Of a stretch of DNA of 64,000 bases, positions 39,357-47,110 are shown piece by piece. Under the pieces are notes generated by a model. That model did not search any database. It worked only from the letters and a program-made list of their open reading frames with translations, and was not told where the DNA came from. The DNA is taken from assembly GCA_963791885.1 (NCBI GenBank), contig CAWBUL010000005.1, forward strand, positions 1,364,001-1,428,000, written 5' to 3'. The stretch's first letter is position 1; each line of letters opens with the position of its first letter. This DNA comes from CAVSUZ01 sp963791885. GTDB lineage: Bacteria > Pseudomonadota > Alphaproteobacteria > Acetobacterales > Acetobacteraceae. Both the position numbers and the translations under genes were made by a program.

Positions 39357-40181
39357 ATGAGCGAGGACAACCGGTCGACGAGGCAATCGGCACGACGTTC
39401 CAGTGCGGGTAAATCTGCTACCGAGCAGCAGAGAACCATGGAAGAGCCGGTCGTGGGCAGCATCAGTCCGCCCGTCGATTCTCGTCTCGGAGAGCCTGGA
39501 TCCGATCCGCTCCCTGCATTGACGGAGCGCGAGATCGCCGAGATCGAGGAGCACGTCCGCGAGCGCCGACAATACTGGGACAGCGTCTACGAGGATCTGA
39601 AGCGGGACGCTCAATCGTGCGCACGGTCGATGCGGACCTCGCCATTGCTGGGCAAGCCGGAGGAGTGGGACGAGATCGTCGGACGGTCCCTCGACGATTA
39701 CCGCTCGGGCCGCTCACTGATGGATCACCTCGGCGCCGATCGGCTAATCGACCCAGCGTTGACAGGAATGCTCCTGGCAATTCGTCGCGGTCTGATCGAA
39801 GAGACCAATGCCACGACCATGACCGACTTCGTGCTTGTGGATATGGTGGTCACCGCCTTCGCCAATGCGATGCGGATCCAGTCGATGGTCGGGAATACCG
39901 CCCTTATCCTGGAATCTGAGATGTTCGGCCAGCCCACACTGCGTGCGCGCTGGCGGAAGCAGTATGGCTACCGCCCAGAGGACGTCCGAGGCCTCGCAGT
40001 CGAGGAACATCTGGCTCGGCTCCGCGACAGCTTGCTGCCTCTGGCCGAGCGGTTTCACCGAATGGCCGAGGCTGGGGTCGAAGCGCTACGACGCCAGCGA
40101 CGGGAACCAAGTCTCGAAGTTGAACGGGCCGTTCCGGTGTCTCTGCGGGTCGTCTGGCCGCCGGGCCATCCGACCGGATGA
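39357..40181 (+). CDS. Hypothetical protein, 274 aa
   Basis: ATG 39357 follows GGAGAAACC. A charged, disordered N-terminus (40 residues) precedes a helical region (LTEREIAEIEEHVRERRQYW, EEWDEIVGRSLDDYRSGRSL) and a hydrophobic helix pair (TTMTDFVLVDMVVTAFANAM). Codon use is typical of the GC-rich background and the frame is intact. The family is not recognised. It precedes the 40.3-kb gene by 115 bases in the same direction, so they may be co-transcribed. Confidence 0.65.
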   Translation: MSEDNRSTRQSARRSSAGKSATEQQRTMEEPVVGSISPPVDSRLGEPGSDPLPALTEREIAEIEEHVRERRQYWDSVYEDLKRDAQSCARSMRTSPLLGKPEEWDEIVGRSLDDYRSGRSLMDHLGADRLIDPALTGMLLAIRRGLIEETNATTMTDFVLVDMVVTAFANAMRIQSMVGNTALILESEMFGQPTLRARWRKQYGYRPEDVRGLAVEEHLARLRDSLLPLAERFHRMAEAGVEALRRQRREPSLEVERAVPVSLRVVWPPGHPTG

Positions 40182-40296
40182 GACAAAGAATGCCTAAACA
40201 GCCCCGGCCTTCAGAAGGGATCTCGTCATTTCTGGAGACGGTTTACGTATCGAACGATGTGTCTCGCCTTCTAGATACCCAAGGAGCACCGAAACA

Positions 40297-40659
40297 ATGA
40301 CTGCAAAGATGTCTGCCGAACTGAGCCTCGAAGAGATGGAACAGATCGTCGACGAGCATCGCCAAATAGAGTTCTGGCGCGCGCGTTCCGAGCTTGAACA
40401 AGAGAAGCGCGAATTGCGCGCCCGGGCACCGGCGGTGCTCGATTTGCTGCGCCAGCATCTTCCCGCCGACGTCCGGCGCGAGGTCGAAGATTATTTATCG
40501 TCCGGCTGGGGTGTGGGGTTTCTGCGGGACGCATTGGAGGAGCAGCAAACTCAAGTCGGCCATGAGGCTGCCAGTGAAGTGCAATCGGAGGATCCGTTTG
40601 GGTTCGAGCGTCCAGAGGCTGCCAGTGAAGTGCAATCGGAGGATCCGTTTGGGTTCTAG
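40297..40659 (+). CDS. Hypothetical protein, 120 aa, with duplicated C-terminal repeat
   Basis: The first 90 residues look like a normal small helical protein (SLEEMEQIVDEHRQIEFWRA, RQHLPADVRREVEDYL). The last 30 residues are two copies of AASEVQSEDPFGF, encoded by a mobile repeat that also occurs at 46.2 and 59.9 kb. The natural C-terminus was therefore probably replaced by the repeat unit. Confidence 0.5.
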   Translation: MTAKMSAELSLEEMEQIVDEHRQIEFWRARSELEQEKRELRARAPAVLDLLRQHLPADVRREVEDYLSSGWGVGFLRDALEEQQTQVGHEAASEVQSEDPFGFERPEAASEVQSEDPFGF

Positions 40660-40954
40660 CCGCAACGGCCACGTCCACCAGCGTGCCATCGCAGCCAACG
40701 GGGGATTGCCAACTTAACCACATCGGGTGTGGCAAAGGCTCAGTGTGTTTCGGCGCGGCACCGTGACCCACCATCGGCTTCCAAGAGTGACCCTATCAGA
40801 TCGGTAAGTTCGCCGTGCTTCTCAATGGGATATGCGCCGTGGGGTAGGGTCACTATTCAAAGCCGATGATGTTCCGGAATGAAGTCGCGAAATGCCCACT
40901 CTTTCAAGCAGGTAAACCCGAATCAGGCCGGGTCCCATTTGAGCGCCGATTCAC
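40593..40954 (+). repeat. 362-bp repeat, copy 1 (inverted partner at 45876-46237)
   Basis: The two copies differ at about two positions (CCCACT versus CCTGCT in the same place). Both end sharply at GATTCAC. Inside lies a 10-bp palindrome pair, AGTGACCCTA and TAGGGTCACT, about 55 bases apart (40786-40856). A 211-bp subset occurs at 53781-53991. The GGGTCAC motifs resemble IS21-type terminal repeats, so this may be the end of an unseen element; that is inference. Confidence 0.9.
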
Positions 40955-40959
40955 GGTCT

Positions 40960-41343
40960 CGCAATCTGATCTCGCGCGACGTACACGACCGGATCGATAC
41001 GCTCCGCAGCGAAGGCGGCGATGGGCTGATGAAAGCCCGCATCCTGACCATCGTCTATCTGATCTCGCGCATCGCAGCCGATGCGCAGGTTCACGGTGTC
41101 CGGCCCACTCCCGAGATCATCGCTGACCTATTGATCGAGGATCTGAGCGCGGGCGCGGCCGTTCGCGCCCAGGTGCCGAAGCTCTTCGCCGAACTGCAAG
41201 CCGAAGCCCTCGTCACGGAGGTGAGCGGCGAGTGCCACCTGCAAACCAAGGAGAGCGCCGAGTGGCTGGCTGCCTATGGCGCCGCGGAAGCCCGAGAGGC
41301 CAGCGATCCCAACGCCATCGCCCGCCAACGCGGATCGCTATAG
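40960..41343 (+). pseudogene. BrxC-like (BREX P-loop protein) C-terminal fragment
   Basis: Residues RDVHDRIDTLRSEGGDGLMK, ARILTIVYLISRIAADAQVH, TPEIIADLLIEDLSAGAAVR and ECHLQTKESAEWLAAY follow the order I associate with the C-terminal region of BREX BrxC (DLLVEDL.AGS..LR, then YRLQTRES.EW). The 5' end is fused to the 362-bp repeat, so the ATP-binding part is missing. It stops at 41343. No BrxA, BrxB, PglX, PglZ or BrxL is in the window. The assignment is from memory of the family. Confidence 0.5.
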
Positions 41344-41462
41344 CGCCCTTCCATGCAATGACCGCTTTCGGGTGCCTTTTCGTGCGGCTGCTTCACGTTC
41401 GGCCGCAATCTGCACGCCGCCATACCCGGATTTAACTATGGCCATCCGCGCGACGGCCGTCC

Positions 41463-42179
41463 CTACGGCGACGTTGGGTTACGCCCGGGAACGGGCGCGG
41501 AATTTCCGGCGGACTGATCTGTTTCCGCGGGCGCCGGGCTGACTTTCGGCTCGCGGCCGCGGCGACTATTCACGTTAGCCATGTCAAAGACGTTCCCCAC
41601 AATCGGCGCCGGGAGTGCCTCGATCTCTTCAGGACTCATCGCCTGGACTTCCGCCCAAACCTTCTGTCTCAAGTTCGCGATTCTATCGTCCAACCAGGTG
41701 AGCGCTTGGTCTACCAAAGTTACCAGCATCTCATGGAAAGGCCCGAGGTAACCCAGATGAGCGCGTGCAACTATGCAGGTGATCTTCAGCGGCGTGCCAT
41801 CGTCAGCACGTTCCAACATGCACGCCGCTATGTAGTCCGCATTCTCATCGTGAACCACGTGCTTGTTTCGAAAGCTGTCAACGAAGGCATATTTTCTGAA
41901 AAGTTCGCTGTCTTGCCCATACACTGTGGCCGGAGACAGTGCGCCTCGCGATTTCGAGTTTTGGAAGCAGAGCGTGAACTTAACGATAATGGCCGTCAGG
42001 ACCGCTTCCGATAAGTCGAGCAGTTGTTGGCCGTCGCCTTCCGGCATCACCGGCTCCGGAAGAGCAAGCACACTCTGATAGCGCAGGAGCAGGCGCTGGC
42101 AGAACTGCATGTCCTGCTTCGTTAAGTTCCAATCGGCGAGTCGCTTGGCGTTTGGCGATATGAGCCGTTTTGGTGGCAT
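41463..42179 (-). CDS. HEPN-like hypothetical protein, 238 aa
   Basis: ATG 42179 (MPPKRLISPNAKRLADWNLT) is the likely start; an upstream ATG ten codons earlier is possible. The helical core contains LLDLSEAVLTAIIVKFTLCF and KYAFVDSFRNKHVVHDENAD. The R-N-K-H-V-V-H pattern fits the Rx4-6H signature of HEPN domains (RNases of defence and toxin systems). The C-terminal 40 residues are disordered and proline-rich. Composition is lower in GC than the neighbours. It converges with the BrxC-like fragment. HEPN membership is an inference from one motif. Confidence 0.5.
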   Translation of the reverse strand: MPPKRLISPNAKRLADWNLTKQDMQFCQRLLLRYQSVLALPEPVMPEGDGQQLLDLSEAVLTAIIVKFTLCFQNSKSRGALSPATVYGQDSELFRKYAFVDSFRNKHVVHDENADYIAACMLERADDGTPLKITCIVARAHLGYLGPFHEMLVTLVDQALTWLDDRIANLRQKVWAEVQAMSPEEIEALPAPIVGNVFDMANVNSRRGREPKVSPAPAETDQSAGNSAPVPGRNPTSP

Positions 42180-42437
42180 CGTCTCCTCGAACGTTAAGTC
42201 CCGCCGCAACGGACGGTCGGCCGTTGGTGGGGGCGCTCGAAACGTTTGTCACGGGTGCGCAGCGCTTATGGTTGGCCACCCCGCTCGCCGTCCAGCCCCC
42301 GAATCAGTTCGTAGCGCCACACAGAAAAACCCGCCGTGCTTTTGGGAGACGGCGGGCCGCTAGTTGTTTCACATTCATCGAGAGGCAAACCGACTATGTC
42401 AGACAGTTCGACCGATTCGCAAGAAAAGCCTGTCACC

Positions 42438-42536
42438 TCACTGGCGCGGACGGGTCCACCACAACACCAGGGCGGCGATGGCGCATAGGCCAATGCCGAC
42501 AAGCGGCACGATCAACCAATAGGTCTCAAACCTCAT
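42438..42536 (-). CDS. Single-pass micro membrane protein, 32 aa
   Basis: ATG 42536 overlaps the end of the preceding 70-residue gene. The product is almost one transmembrane helix (TYWLIVPLVGIGLCAIAALV) followed by LWWTRPRQ. The overlap suggests translational coupling. It is too short for family assignment. Confidence 0.5.
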   Translation of the reverse strand: MRFETYWLIVPLVGIGLCAIAALVLWWTRPRQ

Positions 42537-42738
42537 CTCGTAGCCTTCCGGCTACGAGTTGCGCCAGACTGAACAGGCAAATTCCGAGCAGGATCCAGGC
42601 GGCAATATCGGAAAACTCGTCCACGCTGCCTCTGACCGTTGGAAACACAACACCGGCGACGATTGAACCGACGCCAAGGTTGTTCAACGCCATCGTTACG
42701 AGCGTGACTCTCGTGTTGTGGATCTTGTGCATCATCAA
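42526..42738 (-). CDS. Small membrane protein, 70 aa, two helices
   Basis: Two hydrophobic segments are visible (NNLGVGSIVAGVVFPTV and DIAAWILLGICLFSLAQLVA) with a short charged tail GRLRDEV. The first, second or third Met could be the start. It is coupled to the 32-residue gene that overlaps its stop. The pair may act together in the membrane; the function is unknown. Confidence 0.5.
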   Translation of the reverse strand: MMMHKIHNTRVTLVTMALNNLGVGSIVAGVVFPTVRGSVDEFSDIAAWILLGICLFSLAQLVAGRLRDEV

Positions 42739-43196
42739 ACCCCAGCTCTATCGGTAGCGAGAAATTGGACGCTCGCATCGGTGCATGCGCAAGCGCAAAA
42801 CGTGCCCATCGCCCGCACCGGCACGCAGCTCTATAGCCCGGCCGATCTGCCAGGGTCGCTTGGCGCATCCCGTTCGGTCGATCCGAGTGTAATCAATGCC
42901 ACTCAACTACAGGCGGCTCCGTGACCGTGTCGAGATGGGATTCTTCAGAGTCTCCTTAGCTCCCGTGGGCGAGGATCACCTGTGACTGATACGTCGGGTC
43001 AAAATACGGCCCCGACCCGGCTGACGGATTGATCGACGCACCCTGCAGAATCATGACGGATCCGTCGTCAGTCACGAAGTCTGATGGGCCGACCGCACCA
43101 GCCATCACCGCCTCCATAGGCCCGTCGCTGCTGTTCGCCGCGGTTGATGTCACATCACTTTCGCTCGGCGCCTGGGACGAGGACGACGAACACATC

Positions 43197-43571
43197 GTCT
43201 ATTGCGTCCCTAAAGGAGAGGCACCGACCCGCCCCGATCCGCTCGATCCCCACGCCGTCCCCGTTACCCGAGAAGGCACCGGAGCCGACCTCGCTGCTGC
43301 CATCGCGGATAACAACACCCTGACGATGGTCATCGACGGTCTGCGTCTGGTTCAGCCCCTGCCGGCCATGGCACGCAGTCTTCTAACGCTGATCGACGGC
43401 ACAAAAACCGTTGCTGACATCGAAGCCGTCTTCGCCTCGCGCGGCATGGCCGCGGACGTCTTTCCGCCGCGCCTGGCGCGAAACCTTCACCGCGCTGGAG
43501 CAGCAGAACCGCCTGTTTCTTCGGGTGCCGCCCTAGCGCCCGATCGCCCAAGAGCGCGGGGCACAGCGTAA
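43197..43571 (+). pseudogene. C-terminal part of a methyltransferase-like protein, frameshifted
   Basis: The frame reads TGADLAAAIADNNTLTMVID, GLRLVQPLPAMARSLLTLID and GTKTVADIEAVFASRG. It then shifts near 43460, after which RAWRETFTALEQQNRLFLRV continues in another frame. This resembles the C-terminal winged region of methyltransferases with regulatory domains. The N-terminal part is absent. A minus-strand frame over 42956-43195 (VMILQGASINPSAGSGPYFD) could also be coding; I could not decide. Confidence 0.4.
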
Positions 43572-43700
43572 CCCGCTTCGCCGCAGGGAGCGGCGAACGC
43601 GCGGCCGGAGCGACGGATGCGCTGCGCGGTCTCTGATGAACTTCACAGCGCCAGACTGCGAAGTCATGCTATAAACGGCCAGTCGCAAGGGAGCAACTCC

Positions 43701-45212
43701 ATGCGGACCATGTCGATTGCATCTAGTTTCAAATGGACCGGTGCTGGATGGAGGATCCGCCTGGCCATCGCAGCAACGGCGCTGCTTGCCGCCGGGTCGC
43801 CCTCACCGGCGGCGACGTGGGATCACGTCCACGGGGACGCAGCCAACTCCGGCTTCGCCAGCGTCTGGACGTCACCGGCGGTGCACCCGGAGAATACGGT
43901 GACGGACATCGGCACCTACGCGCCAGGTGCTGGCCCGGTCATCGGACCGGACGGCACCGTTTTTATCGGCAACCGGCAAGGCGAACTTCGTGCGCTGCAC
44001 CCTGACGGCACCCGGTCGTGGCAACGGACGCTGGGGCCGCCGGCGCAGGAGATTCACGCCGCGCCGGTCGTCGATATCGACGGCTCGATCTATGTGGTCG
44101 GCACGCTCTCCTACACAGACGGCAACGCGATGCCACCAGCCTTTCATGGCGAGACACGGCTCTATCGCTTCGACCCGGGCGGCGCCTTGTTGTGGGTGAG
44201 ACAGCTACCGAGCCCACTGGCGGGAGCAGTGCCGGGCACCATTGATGCAGCAGTGACAGGGGCGCCGAATATTTGGCGTGCCGGCGGCAATGCTGCGATC
44301 ATTCTGCCGGCCGTTTACAGGACCAGCTATGGCGGGGTCATCGTCCTGTTGGCCTTTTCTTTGCCCAACGGCAACTTGGTCGCGTCGTATTTCATCAGCA
44401 ACATCGGCAACGGCGTCAGCAGCGGGTCGGCCGAGTTTCCCGGTTACTTGAGGTTCTGCCTCCCTCCCCCGGCGCCGAGTGCGGCGGACACGCTGCCGCG
44501 TGGCCTTCTGATCCCCCATCCCGATGTGGCCGTCCACACCTTCCCTGGCGGTGCTGCGGCGTGGATCATCGCGGCAGGGCTGCACGAAACGATCGGGCTC
44601 AATTTATCACCGACGTCCGGCTTCACCGAGCTGTTTCGCAAAGAGCGCTCTGGTCCAGAAACGCTGAGCGCGCCCCTGGTGCTGCCCGATGCTCATGCCG
44701 TTGAGGTCACCGACACGCTGACCGTCGATGACGATTGCAACCGTGTTGTTGATGCAGGAGGTCTTGTGACCTTCTCGCGCCCGAACAGCGCCCCAAAAGG
44801 TGACCTCACCTTCTCACCGGGCGCGGGTGCTATGCCGGCAAGCACGGCCGACGGACGGCTTATCTTGGCGCACAGCTTCGGCGTCGAAATCCTGCCCGGG
44901 TCCACCACAAGCCCCGCCGCTCACATCGACTACCCGGCGGAGTCGATGGCATCCCCTGCTGTCTCGCTGGGGCACTTCTTCGTCTCGACCGCCAGCTCGC
45001 TCCGCACCTACGAGGTCAGAACACTGGCCTTGGCAGGCGAGTTCGACTGGACGGGCGGCGGTCAATCGGGACCGGCAATCGGTCCTGACGGCCGGGTCTA
45101 CGCCCTGGCCGCGAACCAACTGCTCATCTTTCCCAAGCCGCCGTGCGAGGTCGCGGCTTTCTGCGAGCCTCCCTGGACAACGTCAGGTGGGATCGTGACG
45201 ACGTTCCCCTGA
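43701..45212 (+). CDS. Secreted beta-propeller (PQQ-repeat-like) protein, 503 aa
   Basis: ATG 43701 follows AAGGGAGC. A signal peptide (IRLAIAATALLAAGSPSPAA) precedes a series of repeats of the propeller type: IGPDGTVFIGNRQGELRALH, DGTRSWQRTLGPPAQ, APVVDIDGSIYVVGTL, RLYRFDPGGALLWVRQL, PAIGPDGRVYALAANQLLIF. The C-terminal part has cysteines (CEVAAFCEPP). Such proteins are extracytoplasmic; here no PQQ-dehydrogenase active-site motif (Cys-Cys, Asp) is evident. The function may be structural or sensing. The gene is intact within the inverted-repeat module. Confidence 0.75.
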   Translation: MRTMSIASSFKWTGAGWRIRLAIAATALLAAGSPSPAATWDHVHGDAANSGFASVWTSPAVHPENTVTDIGTYAPGAGPVIGPDGTVFIGNRQGELRALHPDGTRSWQRTLGPPAQEIHAAPVVDIDGSIYVVGTLSYTDGNAMPPAFHGETRLYRFDPGGALLWVRQLPSPLAGAVPGTIDAAVTGAPNIWRAGGNAAIILPAVYRTSYGGVIVLLAFSLPNGNLVASYFISNIGNGVSSGSAEFPGYLRFCLPPPAPSAADTLPRGLLIPHPDVAVHTFPGGAAAWIIAAGLHETIGLNLSPTSGFTELFRKERSGPETLSAPLVLPDAHAVEVTDTLTVDDDCNRVVDAGGLVTFSRPNSAPKGDLTFSPGAGAMPASTADGRLILAHSFGVEILPGSTTSPAAHIDYPAESMASPAVSLGHFFVSTASSLRTYEVRTLALAGEFDWTGGGQSGPAIGPDGRVYALAANQLLIFPKPPCEVAAFCEPPWTTSGGIVTTFP

Positions 45213-45249
45213 CCCGATCCTGGGCTTCGGCGGCCGCGGCGCTACCGCT

Positions 45250-45612
45250 CTAGTAACCCCGCTCCGGATCGACCCGCGTCGGCAGCTCCCGCCCCTCCTC
45301 CCACGCCCGCACATTCTCGAAGAACACGTCGAGGCTCCGGGGAAAATACGTATCGAGATCATCCGCCGCCGTGTGCGGGCTGATGATCAGGTTCGGTGTG
45401 GACCACAGCCGGTGTCCCTCCGGGATCGGCTCCGGATCGAACACGTCCAGCACCGCCCCACCCAGCGCCCCCGAATCGAGCGCATCGCACAGCGCCTCCT
45501 GCTCCACCAACGGACCCCGCCCGATATTCACCACCCCGGCGCCGCGTGGCAGCAACCCGATCCGCCTCCGGTTGAGAATGAAACGAGTCTTCGGCGTCAA
45601 CGGACACGTGGG
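45250..45612 (-). pseudogene. D-2-hydroxyacid dehydrogenase, C-terminal half
   Basis: The frame reads TPKTRFILNRRRIGLLPRGA, VVNIGRGPLVEQEALCDALD, VLDVFDPEPIPEGH and LWSTPNLIISPHTAADD. These are the catalytic Arg, Glu and His regions of the glyoxylate/hydroxypyruvate reductase family. The N-terminal half, including the Rossmann GxGxxG, is replaced by a resolvase fragment. It is not functional. Confidence 0.85.
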
Positions 45613-45693
45613 CGGCCACCTGTTCCAGCTGCTACGGAGAAGGCCATCAGAGATCAATTGAGGTCCGGCGCGGGTATCCTGAAGGTGGCTAGG
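45610..45693 (+). pseudogene. Serine resolvase C-terminal fragment, 84 bp
   Basis: On the plus strand the sequence encodes ATEKAIRDQLRSGAGILKVA, identical to the C-terminal part of the resolvase at 60.1 kb. It sits between the dehydrogenase fragment and the IS5 fragment, so it is a junction scar. Confidence 0.85.
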
Positions 45694-45709
45694 GCGAAGA
45701 CTCATCTGA

Positions 45710-45875
45710 CTACTTGAGGAAGTAGGCAAGGGCGGCGGCGATGCAGAGGGTGGAGACGAAAGTTTCGTCGAGCCGATCGTAGCGCGTTGCCAGGCGTCGA
45801 AAGTCCTTGAGGCGGCAGAAGGTGCGTTCGATGATATTGCGCCGCCTATAGGTGATGGCGTCGAACGGATAGGCT
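45710..45875 (-). pseudogene. IS5-family (IS427-type) transposase C-terminal fragment
   Basis: The frame DAITYRRRNIIERTFCRLKD, FRRLATRYDRLDETFVSTLC and IAAALAYFLK matches the C-terminal end of IS5/IS427 OrfB, including the conserved Glu in RNIIERTF. Its upstream part is replaced by repeat copy 2. Confidence 0.85.
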
Positions 45876-46237
45876 GTGAATCGGCGCTCAAATGGGACCC
45901 GGCCTGATTCGGGTTTACCTGCTTGAAAGAGCAGGCATTTCGCGACTTCATTCCGGAACATCATCGGCTTTGAATAGTGACCCTACCCCACGGCGCATAT
46001 CCCATTGAGAAGCACGGCGAACTTACCGATCTGATAGGGTCACTCTTGGAAGCCGATGGTGGGTCACGGTGCCGCGCCGAAACACACTGAGCCTTTGCCA
46101 CACCCGATGTGGTTAAGTTGGCAATCCCCCGTTGGCTGCGATGGCACGCTGGTGGACGTGGCCGTTGCGGCTAGAACCCAAACGGATCCTCCGATTGCAC
46201 TTCACTGGCAGCCTCTGGACGCTCGAACCCAAACGGA
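45876..46237 (-). repeat. 362-bp repeat, copy 2 (inverted partner of 40593-40954)
   Basis: It is a near-identical, inverted copy. It ends at the IS5 fragment on one side and at the IS481 fragment on the other. With copy 1 it encloses a 4.9-kb segment. Confidence 0.9.
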
Positions 46238-46453
46238 ACCGTCAAAGAGGCGACCATTAAGGCGTTCCATTATTCCGATCTGGAAAGCCTCAAAGCCCAC
46301 GTCCTCACCTTCGTGTCGGCCTATAACTTTGCCGAGCATCTCAAGGCGCTCAGGTGGAAGACCCCGTTCGAAGCCGTCTGCCACGCCTGGACGACAACAC
46401 CAGAAATCTTCAAACTCAACCCGCGTCACCTCATCCCGGGACCAAACATCTAG
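46236..46453 (+). pseudogene. IS481-family transposase C-terminal fragment and right end
   Basis: It starts in NRTVKEATIKAFHYSDL and runs to the end of the IS481 gene, matching the copy at 15.6 kb with one substitution (AEHL for AKHL). It has the normal right end CCGGGACCAAACATCTAG without the 14-bp duplication of the complete copy. Confidence 0.9.
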
Positions 46454-46690
46454 GCCGTAAATAGTGGCCGTCAGGTGAACCTCGTCAGGTCCCGTGAAGC
46501 AGCCCGCGCACCGCAGCCGAGCCGCGACACTGGCGAGCGTCAGGCGTTTCATCTTGGGGTCCTCGGTCATCCGACCCAAGGCGATCACTCGGCGGGCGCC
46601 GCAGCCGCAGCGGACCTCAAGGTAGTGGTGCCGCATGGCCAGCACCTGAGCCGCCAGGGCGAAGGCACGGTCATAGGGCGGCTCCCGCAT
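46450..46690 (-). CDS. Zinc-ribbon-like hypothetical protein, 3' end replaced by IS481
   Basis: From ATG 46690 the product reads DRAFALAAQVLAMRHHYLEV, RCGCGARRVIALGRM and VAARLRCAGCFTGPDEVHLT. The CGCG and CAGC pairs look like a four-cysteine metal site, as in small conserved alphaproteobacterial proteins of this type. An upstream in-frame ATG at 46759 is possible. The frame runs on antisense into the IS481 fragment (to 46202), so the natural C-terminus is probably lost. Confidence 0.55.
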
Positions 46691-46763
46691 GGGGGAACCA
46701 AACAGGAACACGAGGACGGAGTCGAGGGGATTCCCGGTCAAAGCCAGAAGGCCGGCCAAGCCC

Positions 46764-46919
46764 TCAAGCCCAAGCGAGCCAAACGGCTATACGCCACCAC
46801 AGGCCGTTTACGGCCCACCACATGGCCGCATAAAGCCCGACGGTAACAACGAACAACGCCGCGCCGATCCCTATAACCAGCAAAACATGACGCAGGCCTG
46901 AGAGCGTTTTGCCCTTCAT
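46764..46919 (-). CDS. Small membrane protein, 51 aa
   Basis: ATG 46919 begins MKGKTLSGLRHVLLVIGIGA, and the helix continues ALFVVTVGLYAAMWWAV, then LWWRIAVWLAWA. A short positive N-terminus precedes one or two membrane spans. No strong ribosome-binding site is visible. The family is unknown. Confidence 0.4.
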   Translation of the reverse strand: MKGKTLSGLRHVLLVIGIGAALFVVTVGLYAAMWWAVNGLWWRIAVWLAWA

Positions 46920-47110
46920 CGGCCGCAAGTTCCCAGACGCATGGTCCTGCGTATCGGCCCAACAAGGCAAGAATCAGGTGGAGGCTGGGCATTCTTCGGG
47001 CCTCAGTCCGGCGGCTCGCCCTGCGCCACTGTCTCGATATGGGCGTTGGCTGCGGCACTCGGGAGTCTGCAAGGTTGCCGCAAGGCTACCGCCGAGGCCA
47101 TCCTGAGCCG

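Noticed and set aside
42956..43195. 79-codon minus-strand frame with VMILQGASINPSAGSGPYFD
   Set aside because: It overlaps the plus-strand frame on the opposite strand and neither has a clear start here; evidence is not enough to call it.
43029..43196. Upstream extension of the methyltransferase-like frame
   Set aside because: Composition and lack of motif suggest that real similarity begins only near 43200.
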